The notes under the pieces: model-generated
Databases searched by the model: none
Seen by the model: the letters and a program-made list of their open reading frames with translations, nothing else
What the model was told of the DNA's origin: nothing
Shown here: piece after piece, positions 33,690 through 45,205 of the stretch
Layout of the letters: every line of letters starts with the position of its first letter
How positions within the stretch are numbered: the stretch's first letter is position 1
Position numbers and translations under genes: made by a program
Source: Acanthosepion lycidas
Taxonomy: Eukaryota > Mollusca > Cephalopoda > Sepiida > Sepiidae
Length of the DNA: 64,000 nucleotides
NCBI GenBank assembly: GCA_963932145.1
Contig: OZ010578.1
Span: 24,457,153 to 24,521,152, forward strand
Reading direction: 5' to 3'

Positions 33690-34017
33690 CTGACAACAAA
33701 ATTAGAAAAAAAATCATTCAATTAGACAGAAATTTGTAACATTATTTTCAAAAGATGTATTTGTATAAATTATATCTTTCTTATAATTATCAACCAGTTC
33801 AGCTCATAAGGAGAAATATACAACGTTTGGCAAATATCTCAACAACGATTCAAATTAAATAAATTCCATTCAGGAATTTTATTCGGGTTATTGATTAGCA
33901 TTGATACAGTTTGGCCAAGTGTTTTACAAATTGATGATAGATGATAATGCCAAAAGTTGGGTACGTTGTCATTTCTTGGAGATTTCCATTTTGGGGATTT
34001 TGTTTGAGGTTGCCTAA

Positions 34018-34018
<1 letters not shown>

Positions 34019-34064
<46 letters not shown>

Positions 34065-34522
34065 GTTATTTCCTTTGGTTTCTGGTGTATACTCATTTCT
34101 TTCCGGGTCCCGACCAGAGACCTAAGGTCAGAAATGGCATCATGACAGTTTCCACTGAGCAGTTCTGAAGAGAAAATCGCACATATTTTGCATATATAAA
34201 GCTCTTCGTAAAATGTACTGCACTTGTGAGTGCAATTTTTTGTATTTATTTAATACATAGGCTACCAGGGATTCCTTCAATGAGTCTATTGCAATCTTTT
34301 CCGAGGGCTCCAACTACAACTGGAATTGTTAATGTCCTCATGCGCCACATTTTTGAGATTTCGTTTTCAAGGTCCGCGTATTTTGGTAGATTTTTTTTGA
34401 AGAGCTTCAAAGATGCATTGTTGTTCAGCAGAAAGTGTCATGTCAATAAAGAGGCACATTTTCTCTTTGTAGTCTCTAATCATAATCTCAGGGCGATTAG
34501 CTTTGATTGTTCTGTCAGTGTA

Positions 34523-34556
<34 letters not shown>

Positions 34557-34577
34557 GTTATTATTATTATTATTATA
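34019..34577 (-). mobile_element. RLE-type LINE 3' fragment flanked by (ATT)n
   Basis: Between (ATT)n at 34019-34064 and at 34525-34577. The - strand carries the 3' end of the element family seen at 42.0-43.7 kb: CACTGACAGAACAATCAAAG..., the PVVVGAL-type C-terminus in decayed form, and the conserved 3' UTR block (ATGATGCCATTTCTGACCTT, then GGTCGGGACCCGGAAAGAAA). It reaches 34510 at the restriction-like-endonuclease region. Confidence 0.8.
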
Positions 34578-34827
34578 GTTATTTTGCTTATTTAATTATT
34601 TATTTTTATTCTTTATTTAAAGCAGTGATTTAACCATTTCCTTTAATGAAAAAATTGTTCATATATGGATATGTTTGCTTGAGAAAGGAAGATTCGTTTA
34701 AGAGAATATCCAAGGAAAGTATGTTCGTGCAATTATCAATTATTGGATAAGGACAGCATTTTTGAAATTGAAAATATTTCTATGTATGATAAATACATTG
34801 AATAATTATTCTTTATCGAATTCATTA

Positions 34828-34918
34828 TTATTATTATTATTATTTTATATATATTTGCATTATTATTATTATTTTATATATATTGACATTATTAATATTA
34901 TAATTTTATATATATTTA

Positions 34919-34958
<40 letters not shown>

Positions 34959-34959
34959 T
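34828..34959. repeat. (ATT)n/(TAT)n microsatellite cluster
   Basis: Four ATT arrays separated by ATATATATTTGCAT/TTGACAT-like linkers, the longest at 34919-34958. Confidence 0.95.
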
Positions 34960-35413
34960 TATAATTACATTCACTATATTCACACACACAAACAGTCACT
35001 CTTTTCTCACACACACATATATATTTATGTGTGTGTGCGTGTGTCTGTTTGTGGGAGTGTATGTAAAATTTCATATATAACTAAAAATATATCGGTGAAA
35101 GTACAATATCTATAAAGACAAAAGGAAAACTTATGGACTTTATCAAGTCAAATGTATGGATTTCATTTTGCAACAAGTATTTATAAACAAAATTAAAATG
35201 TCGTGATTATTTTCAGTTAGTTTGTTTTTGATGAGGTACCATAAAACCATTCCACTATTTTTCAAAATAAAGTCAGGCAAATTCACAGAATATAAAGACA
35301 ATGAATCTATAGTGATGCATAATTTCTGGCGATGTGTAAGAACATGACATTATAGAATTAATATGAATGTAAGTTGCGAATGTATTATTTATTAATTAGG
35401 TGTTGTAACTTAC

Positions 35414-35587
35414 TTTCCCGGAGAAAGTAAACACTTAGAAGTAATTGCATCCCTGAGTTCTTCATCACACCAGGATCAAAGATTGCTAAGCGAAGATAAT
35501 TGCACTTACCTGCTAATTTGTTTGCCTTTTTTGTTGGAGGGCCGGATTCCGAATGACAAGGCTGTTCGGAGTTGATATAGAGATTGT
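35414..35587 (-). CDS. Gene 2 exon (loop to TM7)
   Basis: Acceptor TTTTTCAG, donor GGGAAA|GTAAGT, 174 bp, phase 1 both ends. It encodes a hydrophilic loop with SEQPCHSESGPPTKKANK, then FDPGVMKNSGMQLLLSVYFL, aligned with the gene 1 TM7 exon. An internal GTAAGT at 35509-35504 looks like a donor, but the reading continues through it into the conserved segment. Gene 1 has an intron inside this same loop. Confidence 0.82.
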
Positions 35588-36779
35588 CTGAAAAACAATT
35601 TGATTTGATGAAAGATCTTATAGCAGAACTCATGAATACGTATTCTGTATTTTAACCCAGCGACTTCATTTTTCTTTGTCCATTTAAACTTAATTTTCCC
35701 CCGACACTTCTACTACGATTCAGAGTATTTCTTAAAGTGGACTTGTAGCACAAGCGATAAATGAGGCACACCTAGTGAAGATTAAAATCAGTAATTCTAC
35801 AAGAATAGTTCGGGGCTCTTTGCATCACAACGAATTGTCTGCATTAATTTTCACAGAGGTTAGCACAAGTCCTTAATATAGGAAAATTAGTGATAATGTT
35901 AGCGGCAAAGAACTACAAGTTTATCCTTCAAGACGTTGCTTATAAATCAAGCTTTCATATTGTAAATTATGAAAATTATATATTTTATTATATTGTACCT
36001 GATAAATATCAGTAATTCAACAAGAATAGTTCGGGGCTCTGACCTAATTCACACAACTCATTGGAGAAATGATTGGCATGGGTTATCCTTCAATGGCTCC
36101 AAAACAAAGACTTGCATGTTTTATTCAACTGCTCCAAAATAAAGACTGGCAAAATAGGTTTAAATTCTTAATTATAAGAATTTGAACCTATTTTGCAATT
36201 CAAATACTATAAAATATCAAAACAAAAAGCGAATAATTAGAAAAAAATATAAGTCCCTTCTATTTCGTCAAATCCGAAACCAAAATTCGTTTTTGTTTGA
36301 AGCACTTTCACAGATTTCAATATCACTCCTAAAATGGCAGACAGGAAAAAAAAAAGAAAACTCATGAAACAATTATTAAACATCAGTAGTGGAATAGAGA
36401 AAATAAATTCTGTTAGTTTTCGCATTTAACGCTTTGATGTGAAGATAACACGCTAGTAATTTAATATCCATTACTTAGAGCATTGCTTATATTTGATGGA
36501 CATAAGGGCGGAATACTTCAGAAGAATATACATTGTTAGGTTAGCTACGTGACTAATAAAAATTGCTTTGCAGCTTCATCGAGAATATAAGAGGACAGTA
36601 TTAGATTAGTTACGAACTACAAAACTACAATAATAACCATTGATTCGTAGCTGTACTGAGAATATAAGTATGGGTCATTTATTAACAATAAATCTTATTT
36701 CAATAGCAATGATCTACGGATCTACTTTAATAAATATTGAATCAGTGCTGCACGGAGAATATCAGATGGCCATGAGTAC
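35588..36779. other. Upstream of gene 2 visible exons; short LINE scrap and hairpin
   Basis: CAGTAATTC(T/A)ACAAGAATAGTTCGGGGCTCT occurs at 35790 and 36010. 36030-36110 repeats the LINE text at 37500-37570 (CACAACTCATTGGAGAAA and GATTGGCATGGGTTATCCTT). No MCT exon homologous to gene 1 5505-5771 is found. Confidence 0.55.
36149..36196. repeat. 22-bp hairpin
   Basis: Arms 36149-36170 and 36175-36196 pair with one mismatch across a 4-base loop. Confidence 0.85.
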
Positions 36780-38290
36780 TGGCCACTAATTAAAAATTAG
36801 TCTTTAGAAGTTTCCGGACTTATCAAAATCCTTGACTCAACGAAGGCTCTTAGTCCGGAGAAAATCCCTGTAGTTTTTTCTCCAGAACCTTGAACCAGAA
36901 TTGTCTCTAATTTTGACGAAGCTGTTTAGCCGCTGTTTTAAAAAGAGATGTTTCCCAACTCGATCACTGGTATATACCCTATATTCGAGAAAGCAGATGA
37001 GCCCTCGTCTGCTTTAAAATATTCTCTTATCAAAATCTTCACTGTCATCAACAAAGTTTATGAAGTTATCATCAACAAAATGTTGCTGAACACCTCCACA
37101 AAACCAAAGTCATGAGCGACAGACATTATGGTCTTCCCTCTTCTATATCAACTGCTGATATATTAACTATTTCACAGATAGTATCAATGAAACGCTAGAT
37201 AATAAAAATATTTCAAGAGTGATCGCTCTTGATATCTTGAAAGGTGTTTCACAGGAGATTGCTACCAAAACCTGCCAGCTTTGAAATCTCCTGGAGTGTC
37301 CTCTCTGGTAGGAGGCCTATGATGACCAGTTCACTGAGGCCCATGGCGTCCCACACGGCTCTCTCCTCGGCTCTATCATCTTTCTACGTTATGTTAACGA
37401 TCTGCCAAAGAACAATCTCAGATTCTTAGCAAATATATATGTAGATGACACCACTGTATACGGGTGCTACTTCAAATGTGTGGATGACCATTTGACCTCT
37501 TCTCTGACCTAATTCTCACAACTCATTGGAGAAAAGATTGGCATGGGTTATCCTTCAATGGTTCCAAAACAGCTGACACTCCCTGCACCTGCACCAATCA
37601 TGATTAATGGTTATACACACACAAAAAGATTCCTTGTCTTGAACTTTTACTGGGTTTGAAGCTCACTCTTGGCCTCAAATCGAACTCATATATTCGTGAA
37701 ATTGCAAAAGATGCTAAAAAAAAGGTTTGGTTGTTTCGTTGAATCACCGCAGAAAATACATAACTACTAAGGTAAGATAATAACTACAAAGGTAAGATAA
37801 GATCAAGAATGGATTATTGATGCCATATCTGGACTGGTGTTTCCTAGCCTCGGCAGAATTCAAAAGCGAGTACGTGGCCTTGTGGTTGATGAATTACTCT
37901 CCACCCTGCAGTCCACAGACGAAACGTTGCTAGCCTCTCACTACTCTATCGCTATTAATATGGCAAATCTTCAAACGAGTTACATTCCTCAGTTGCACTA
38001 ACTCAGACTACCCGAGCTCAGACCCACCATGGCACATTGATAGGGTTAAATCATCCCTATTCCGTTTGTGTTACTTTGATAAGGAGTAAGTTCCAGTCAG
38101 AAGTTTCTTCTGTAGAACTGTTGCTTTGTCGAAGACACTCCTGAAAAATATATTATCTATCCTACATATCCTCATAATGGGCAATTCTTATTCCATCCTT
38201 TCCGCTCCCTTACAACAATCTCGCTGTATAACCCTCTACCTTAAGTGGCTCTTCGGTTTTGTATTGGACGAGCTAACAGAATAATTAAAA
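36780..38290 (+). mobile_element. LINE (Jockey/CR1-like), RT to C-terminus, decayed
   Basis: In order and with frame changes: RT fingers remnants, motif A region (RVIALDILKGVSQEIATKT), GVPHGSLLGSIIFLRYVNDL, the palm YVDDTTVYG at about 37438, LTLPAPAPIMINGYTHT, then the C-terminal part to about 38280 with ELTE-like end. Many stops. Confidence 0.8.
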
Positions 38291-38816
38291 AACAAAACAC
38301 CATAAGACATAAACACTTGAAATTTATATCTGATCAAGAAAAACATTCTGATTAAGCTAAAATAAAAGCAAAACATGTTAAATTTATACACGTTTTTCTA
38401 TTTGTTATTTACTTAATCATTCTGAAGGATTTAATCCATAATTTTTTAAATACATACAACTGGTGTTTGGTAATTGCTTGTGTTGAGATACAATTTTCCA
38501 AAAGACATAAGAATTCATACACAACATTATTCTTACATGTCAATGAACAACATTATTAAATTCTTACATTGGCCACACATTCACCTCGGTCGCTCGTAGG
38601 TTAACTTGTCATTTGTCAAATTTATGGCAATTCGCGAACATATAGAAGACAAATAAACAAAATAATATTAATACTGGACAAACTTTTGTTGAAAACATCA
38701 AAATTTTAAACAGGACAAAGTTCAAAGAATTACACCAAATTAGGGAGGATGTTGTATAATAGAAACAATCAATTTTAAATACAGTGTCGTTCCCCATAGA
38801 GAATCGTATATTGAAC
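38291..38816. other. Intergenic, nothing recognised
   Basis: AT-rich with no motif. Confidence 0.4.
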
Positions 38817-39230
<414 letters not shown>

Positions 39231-39615
39231 ATTCTCCTTTTCGGAAAGAAATTGAGAAGATACTTTTGAATTATGGTACATACATTTTGCATGTTACCTA
39301 CAATTTTAAGAGAGTGTTGAATTTGGAATTATAAGTAGAGTCTACCTTTGAAAGTAATTCAGTAGTGTCTGCATTTGAGTTGAGACAAAATTCCAAATGT
39401 TGAATTTTTGATGTGTCCACTGCATGGAACATTGACGTCATAAAAATCAAACTTTTTTTAAAATCTGAAATCAGTGTAGAGAAAAAGACGAGATGGTCAG
39501 CTACATTGTATCAGAATGCAAGAATGAATAGAATAAATGAAGGCATGATGTTGTGTCCTGGGTACAGCGATAAACTGCATCCAACAACAAGGTCTCAGAT
39601 AATGTTTTCAGAAAA

Positions 39616-40010
39616 ATAATGTTGCCAGCTCTAAGTTTTTTTGTAAAAAAGTAATGTTGCCAGCTCTAAGTTTTTTTCTAAAAGAGTAATGTTGCCAGCT
39701 ATAAGTTTTTTTCTAAAAGAGTAATGTTGCCAGCTATACGTTTTTTTGTAAAAAAGTAATCTTGCCAGCTATACGCTGCCAGCTACACGTTCTTTTGTGA
39801 AAAAGTAGTGTTGCCAGCTATACGTTTTTTTTTGTAAAAAAACTAATGTTGCCAGCTATACGTTTTTTTGTAAAGGAATAATGTTGCCAGCTATACGTTT
39901 TTTTTGTAAAGGAATAATGTTGCCAGCTATACGTTTTTTTTTGTAAAGGAATAATGTTGCCAGCTATACGTCTTTTTTGAAACAATAATGTTGCCAGCTA
40001 TACACTTTTT
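39616..40010. repeat. Minisatellite, 11 copies of about 35-37 bp
   Basis: Unit (A/G)TAATGTTGCCAGCTATACG plus T7-9 plus GTAAAGGA or AAAAA. The first units read CTCTAAG where later ones read CTATACG, so there is a directional gradient. One unit contains an internal partial duplication (GCCAGCTATACGCTGCCAGC). Confidence 0.95.
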
Positions 40011-40339
40011 ATTCCATACAAAATAGGCATTTAAAATTCATATAAACTGGATTTGGCATTAAATAACCCACAGTGGTTGATATGCCATAAAACCCAAACA
40101 AACAAACAAACAAACAAACAAACAAACTGAATGTTTTGACAAGTATTATAAATATGTGAAATTAAAACAAGAAATTGCTGGTGAATAGCAAAATAAAAAT
40201 CCACTGTGATTTTCCGATAAAGTCAGTGAAAGTTCAGAGCTCAGTAAACTAGATTTATTCATGCTAGACAATGAGAAAAAAGATTCAATACTTGATAGAA
40301 ATCTGATATGCATTTGGCATAAGAACTGAAAGCAAAGAA
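40011..40339. other. Intergenic; (AAAC)n at 40096-40125
   Basis: Seven AAAC units. The rest has no motif. Confidence 0.6.
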
Positions 40340-41105
40340 GAAAGACCAATAAGAAAAGTAATTACAGCACCAGTGATCAACGGAGCACTGGGGTATTGTA
40401 CAAAAATTTTGCAGATACTGGATTGTGATTTGGAAATGTCATTTTAAAAAGCATGCCTTCTCGGAAGAGAAATGATACTCTGATAAGTATTGGCTACAGC
40501 GGACCGAGGAAAAGAACAAATTGCCGTATTATAAAGTTACCTGAAAAAAAAACCTACAGATAACAACGTAGAAAAGCTAATAAACGGAGAAAACGTAGAC
40601 ATGAGAGAGGATACGATTCAAAGAGACAGATAACAATGATTGGCGTTACATTTTGGGATATTGGAATTGACGAGAAAGCAACAGTTTGCAAGAAAAGAAA
40701 CCCTCAGTACATATTTAATCCTTACAATCCAAGAGTTAAATTATGAGTCCTAACTGACGATCTAGTGATGTTACCTGATCGAAGCCTCTTGTCTAACTAA
40801 AAAGATTGAAATTATGTAAGTTTGGAAAGGAGTACCAAAGTAAGTAACAAAAGTAGCAGTGATCAATGGAGCAATGTGGTATTGTAGAAAATCCAGGAAA
40901 AACATTGCAGACATTGGATTGTGATTTGGAAATAGAATCATTACGAGAATCCTGCTTGCTCAGAACAGGAAAGGTAGTTTTAAGAAATTTGATACACAGC
41001 CTGTCGATAAAAAGAGGAAACGACCAGTTTAATTATCTTACGTCACGAGAGAGGACATGACAATAAGCTTCTTACCATCAAACAATATCCTATGCTGTGG
41101 AGAAG
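40340..41105 (+). mobile_element. RLE-type LINE 3' ends, two overlapping-type copies
   Basis: 40360-40520 and 40855-41060 are related: GTGATCAA(C/T)GGAGCA followed by GGTATTGTA and GATTGTGATTTGGAAAT. They read APVINGALGYC and AVINGAVWYC-like, recalling the P-V-(V/I)-x-G-A-L C-terminal motif of the elements at 41.8 and 43.5 kb. The second ends at (AAT)n-(AAG)n at 41109-41168. Confidence 0.6.
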
Positions 41106-41108
41106 CAA

Positions 41109-41131
41109 AATAATAATAATAATAATAATAA

Positions 41132-41162
<31 letters not shown>

Positions 41163-41168
41163 AAGAAA
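41109..41168. repeat. (AAT)n-(AAG)n microsatellite
   Basis: About eight AAT units then about ten AAG units, directly at a LINE 3' end. Confidence 0.95.
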
Positions 41169-42017
41169 AAGTAGCTAACAAGTTCAAAATGGAGTTTCAC
41201 ATGGGTTTAAAATGGAGTTTCAAATGGGTGTAGAAATACAAGTAAAGCACACTGCACCGACTGAAGCTGCAAAATACTTTTAAAAAAAAGAGAGCAAAAG
41301 CAAATGCAACCAACCAGATGCAGAAAAAATAGCAAGATAAACCATTTCACGGTCAGTCAATGGTCCGTACCAAAGAAGCTGATGTAGACAAACCTCGTAC
41401 ACATTAGTGGCTACGTAGAGCAGGGTTAAAAGCTGAATCCGAAGGCTTTATCCTTGCTGCACAGGGACAATGCTTGTTAACTAGAAATTATCAACCAAAA
41501 ATACTAAAATATTGTGTTAGCCCCAAATGCAGATTCTCTGATAAATTATCCAGAAACAATTGATAATTTTGTTTCAGGTTGCAAGGTATTGGTACCGACT
41601 GAATATAAATCCCGGCGTTACAATGTCGGCCAAAATCTGCACTGAAAAATCTGCAACATCTACGGGAAAGAAACTGGAAGAAGTTGGTATGAACACCACC
41701 CATACCGGAGATAGGACCAGTAACAATTTTATAGGACTACACAATACACACAGACAGAAAAATCAAATTAATCGACCTGAATCGTTATTAGAGACCACAA
41801 AAAAATTGCCTACAAAAAGCTAGATAAATACAGGGACCTTGAAATTGAAATCTCAAAAATGGGACACATGAGAACATCAGCAATCCTTGTTGTAGTTGGA
41901 GCCTTCGGATTGCTTACAAAAGATTGCAATAAACTCATTGAAAGGATTTCTGGTAGCCCATGACTTAAATAAATACAAAAATTGTTCTCACAAGTACAGC
42001 CCACACCTATGGTACAC
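41169..42017 (+). mobile_element. RLE-type LINE family A, decayed 3' copy
   Basis: Parallels 42720-43620 throughout: KMEFQMGVEIQVKHTAPTEA, GQSMVRTKEADVDKPRTH, then stop then WLRRAGLKAESEGFILAAQG, CVSPKCRFS (finger Cys lost), HMRTSAILVVVGAFGLLTKD. It has frameshifts and a changed zinc-finger residue. It runs straight into the (TAA)n at 42018. Confidence 0.85.
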
Positions 42018-42033
42018 ACCATAAATCAAAGGA

Positions 42034-42062
<29 letters not shown>
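42018..42062. repeat. (TAA)n microsatellite between two family A copies
   Basis: About 14 units; the 3' end of one copy and the 5' start of the next both abut it. Confidence 0.95.
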
Positions 42063-42065
<3 letters not shown>

Positions 42066-43620
42066 TCACCTACTATACATGGATGATCTCAAACACTTTG
42101 CCAAAGACGACAATGAGTTGAAAGGCCTCCTCAATATTGTAAAATACTTCAGTGACGACATAGGTATGGACTTCGGATTAGATAAATGTGCAAAAGTAAC
42201 ATTCAAGAAAGGTAGAATTACACCCTCAATAGATTTAGGTTTTGTCACAAAGATTAGGGAATTGGAGCATGATGAAGCTTATAAGTACCTAGGAATTAGC
42301 GAAGGAGATGGCATACAACACCTCCAAATAAAAGAAAAAATAAGAAAAGAGTACTACAGGCGTGTACGTCTGATACTAAATACTGAACTAAACTCAAAAA
42401 ATAGAATATCAGCTATAAACACATTGGCTGTCCCAGTGGTGCATTACACCTTTAATGTCCTTAACTGGACCATAGCTGAAATTAAGCGAATGGACGCCAA
42501 AACGAGAAAGCTTCTCACTTGCTATCGCATGCATCATCCCAAAGCTGATGTTGATCGTCTGTATGTTCCCAGATCCGTAGGAGGCAGAGGATTAGTTCAA
42601 CTAGAAATGTCCTACAAAACTACAACAATTGGCCTCCAAAGATACTTGGAAACTACAGAAGATTGGATGATGGTATGCGTCAAGGAACATGAAAGTAGTA
42701 AGCGTCTTTACTCCGTAATGAAAGAAGCCAACAAATTCAAAATGGAGCTTCAAATGGGCGTAGAGATGCAACTACAGCACAATACACTGGCTGAAACTGC
42801 AAAATACTTAAAAGAGACAGCAAAGACGAATGCAACCGACCAGATACAGAAGCGATGGCAAGATAAACCGCTTCATGGCTAATACTCTGCCCGTATCAAA
42901 CAAACTGATGTAGACAAAACCCGTACCCATCAGTGGCTACGCAGTGCAGGGTTGAAAGCGGAAACTGAAGGTTTTATCCTTGCTGCGCAGGACCAATGCT
43001 TGCTAACTAGGAATTATCAAGCACATATACTAAAATATTGTGTCAGCCCAAAATGCAGATTCTGTGATAAATATCCAGAAACGATTGATCATCTTGTATC
43101 AGGTTGCACGATGTTGGCACCCACTGAATATAAAACCCGACATGACAGAGTGGGCCAATATCTGCACTGGAAAATCTGCAACTTCTACGGGAAGGAAACT
43201 GAAAGAAACTGGTATCAACACCACCCAGACCCGGTTACGGAGATAGGACCTGTTACAATTCTATGGGACTACACAATTCACACTGACAGAACAATCAAGG
43301 CCAACCGCCCAGATATTGTTATTAAAGACCTCAAACAAAAACGGTGCCTCCTTATTGATATGGAAGTCCCTGCTGACTGCAATGTATCTTTGAAGATATT
43401 CAAAAAGCCGTCAAAATACATAGACCTTGAAATAGAAATCTCGAAAATGTGGCATATGGGAACATCAACAATCCCTGTTGTAGTTGGAGCCCTAGGACTG
43501 GTTGGAAAAGATTGCAGTAGACTAATTGCAGGGATTCCTGGAAGCCCATGCCTCAAGGAGATACAAAAAATTGTTCTGACAAGTACAGCCCACACTTTAC
43601 GAAGGGCTCTATCTATGTAA
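42063..43620 (+). mobile_element. RLE-type (R2/R4-like) LINE family A, best copy
   Basis: Encodes the back part of a non-LTR retrotransposon polyprotein. It opens at the RT palm (LLYMDDLKHFAKDDNELKG), passes through the thumb (YKYLGISEGDGIQHLQIKEK), a linker rich in conserved Trp and Arg (LNWTIAEIKRMDAKTRKLL), and a CCHC finger (C-x2-C-x8-H-x4-C at residues 35, 38, 47 and 52 counted from 42952). A restriction-like endonuclease segment follows (ANRPDIVIKDLKQKRCLLID, with the PD...D spacing). The frame is open from 42063 to 43620 except for a single TAA at 42880-42882, where the other two copies have CAA. 5'-truncated exactly at (TAA)n. Clade R2/R4 (Dong, Rex6) is inferred from the RLE and CCHC. 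Confidence 0.9.
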
Positions 43621-43760
43621 TTTTTATTTTATTTTATTTTATTTTTTTGTCAGTGAAAAGTGTCATGATGCCATTTCTAACCTTAGGTCCCTGGGTGGGA
43701 CCCGGAAAGAAATGTGTAAACGCCAGAAAGCAAAGAAAATAAAAATAATAATAATAATAA
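43621..43760 (+). mobile_element. Family A 3' UTR and (TAA)n tail
   Basis: GTCAGTGAAAAGTGTCATGA through GGGACCCGGAAAGAAATG and CGCCAGAAAGCAAAG, ending in AAAATAATAATAATAATAA. The same block ends the copies at 57.4 kb (+) and 34.06 kb (-), so it is the real 3' end of the family. Confidence 0.88.
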
Positions 43761-44545
43761 TGTACCCAGGTGGTGGTAGATTCGGAATGATGGAGGCGTC
43801 TTAGGATCGGGTTATTTAAGAAGGAAATTATCTGTACAGCGCAAGAGAAGGTTTAAAGAACAAATTCCATCAAGTATTCTATTGAAAGAACAAGTGATTC
43901 TTTTTCATGTAAGCTCGTGGGGAAACTAATGAGAGTGTACAACGCATTGTCAGTGGTTGCACTCATCTGTCCCAAAAAGAGTAAAGACGAAGCCATGAAA
44001 AAAATGTCCACAGAGACATTGGAGACTATGCAGGAAGTATAGCCTTGAGTGCTCAGAGTAGTGGTATGAGCATTCATCGCCGTCAGTACCAGAGAATAAG
44101 AAAGTGAAGCTCATGTGGGATACGACCATTTTGAATGGCAAGCGCTTGGATAGCAATCGACCTGGTATCAAATTGTGCACAAGAGTAGCCGTGAAAGAAT
44201 CTTGACAGACGTTGCAATAATTTGGGGGTAAAAACAGGGCAGGCCAAAATACACAGGTGCCAAAATCTGATAGCTCAAATCAGAAAAATATATCAAGTAG
44301 CAGCTTATGTTGTCCCTCTTGTGGTTGGCGCACTTGGGACTATTCCCAGATATCTTTATGCTTCGCTAACACCTTGGGGATACCTGTCATCATTGGGAGT
44401 GTACAGGAAGCAGCGCTGCTTGAAACATGTCATATGCCGAACGAAGTCTTGCGTCTCTGAGCTGCGGATAAGAGCTGAGATATGATAGTCATCACCGAAA
44501 CATCTCAGAGTCAGAGAGGAAATCAAATAATAAGAATAATATTTG
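43761..44545 (+). mobile_element. RLE-type LINE family B 3' fragment, copy 1
   Basis: Contains KLMWDTTILNGKRLDSNRPG (matching ILWDYTIHTDRTIKANRPD of family A), then IYQVAAYVVPLVVGALGTIP (the P-x-V-V-G-A-L motif) and RKQRCLKHVICRT, in several frames. It ends in CAAATAATAAGAATAATATT. A separate family from A with the same domain plan. Confidence 0.75.
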
Positions 44546-44639
44546 GGAAGCAACATGGCTGATTGTCAAGAAGGTTGTTACTTTTTCAAATTGTAACGAT
44601 GGGTATGTAAAGACGATATAGAAGACACATCACCACTTG

Positions 44640-45205
44640 GATATTAGCTGAGCGAACTAGGCTACTCAAATTGAATTAATGCGTTGCTTTTACGAAGACC
44701 TGTCATTATACTGCGCATACTCAGCTGTGAAGAATGTATCCGGCAAACACTTATCAGACTGTTTGTATATAATGGAGATATATTGAGCGTCGTATATTTG
44801 CATCCTAGTTTCACTCAATAACAATATGAATTTGGTTGGCAAGAATTTGGAGGAGAGTAAGGAGACATGTTGATACTCGTTCTTTTCATCTGGTATGAAG
44901 ATTTGTCATAATAATAAGAATGACAGGGCTATATAATCAGCTAACGAAACAAGTTAACGTGGGAGTACAGGCATAGGTTTGACTGGGTGGATAAAATAAC
45001 CAATGGTAACTGTGCAAGTGATTTGGATTTGACAAACAAATATCATCAGAACCTGTCACCCTATTGCGCAAATCTGACTGTGATGCATCATATACTTTTG
45101 GCAGACTAGCTTTCATGGTGACTATATTGAATGTCGTATATTTGTTACCCAGCATCATTTTGATAGGGTGTTGCTCTCACACTCGATAATGATAATAATA
45201 ATAAC
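44640..45205 (+). repeat. Two diverged direct copies of an unassigned repeat ending in (ATA)n
   Basis: 44690-44910 and 45050-45205 share ACCTGTCA...TATTGCGCA or CTGCGCA, TATTGA(G/A)(C/T)GTCGTATATTTG and CTCAATAACAATA or TCGATAATGATAATA. Possibly the non-coding 3' end of a third LINE family with a (TAA)n-like tail. Confidence 0.55.

Larger units (their letters stand above)
28314..35587 (-). pseudogene. Gene 2: SLC16/MCT-like paralogue, 5' half not found, one frameshift
   Basis: A second transporter of the same family, convergent with gene 1. Transcript-order exons are 35587-35414, 33689-33420, 32293-32167 and 28441-28314, all with AG/GT borders. Phases equal those of gene 1 except that the loop region is a single exon. 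Exon 33689-33420 (270 bp) and the last exon (128 bp) match gene 1 in length exactly. Exon 32293-32167 is 127 bp instead of 126, because a base is inserted in a GGATTATTTTCC stretch. This shifts the frame and leads to a stop soon after the next junction. Nothing like the TM2-TM6 exons is visible on this strand out to 64000. It is labelled a pseudogene provisionally; a sequencing error plus a more than 28 kb intron, or an exon outside the window, would restore a gene. Confidence 0.8.

Noticed and set aside
33941..34633. Two open frames of 75 and 135 codons on the + strand
   Set aside because: Antisense shadow of the RLE-LINE fragment and of the flanking (ATT)n runs.
34762..35115. 117-codon open frame rich in Leu, Tyr and Ile
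   Set aside because: It is a translation of ATT/TAT microsatellites.
35504..35509. GTAAGT donor inside gene 2 loop exon
   Set aside because: Reading through gives the conserved FDPGVMKNSGMQLLL segment in frame, so it is coding rather than a splice site in the model preferred here.
39616..40010. CRISPR-like array
   Set aside because: Direct tandem units without unique spacers in a eukaryotic genome; a minisatellite.
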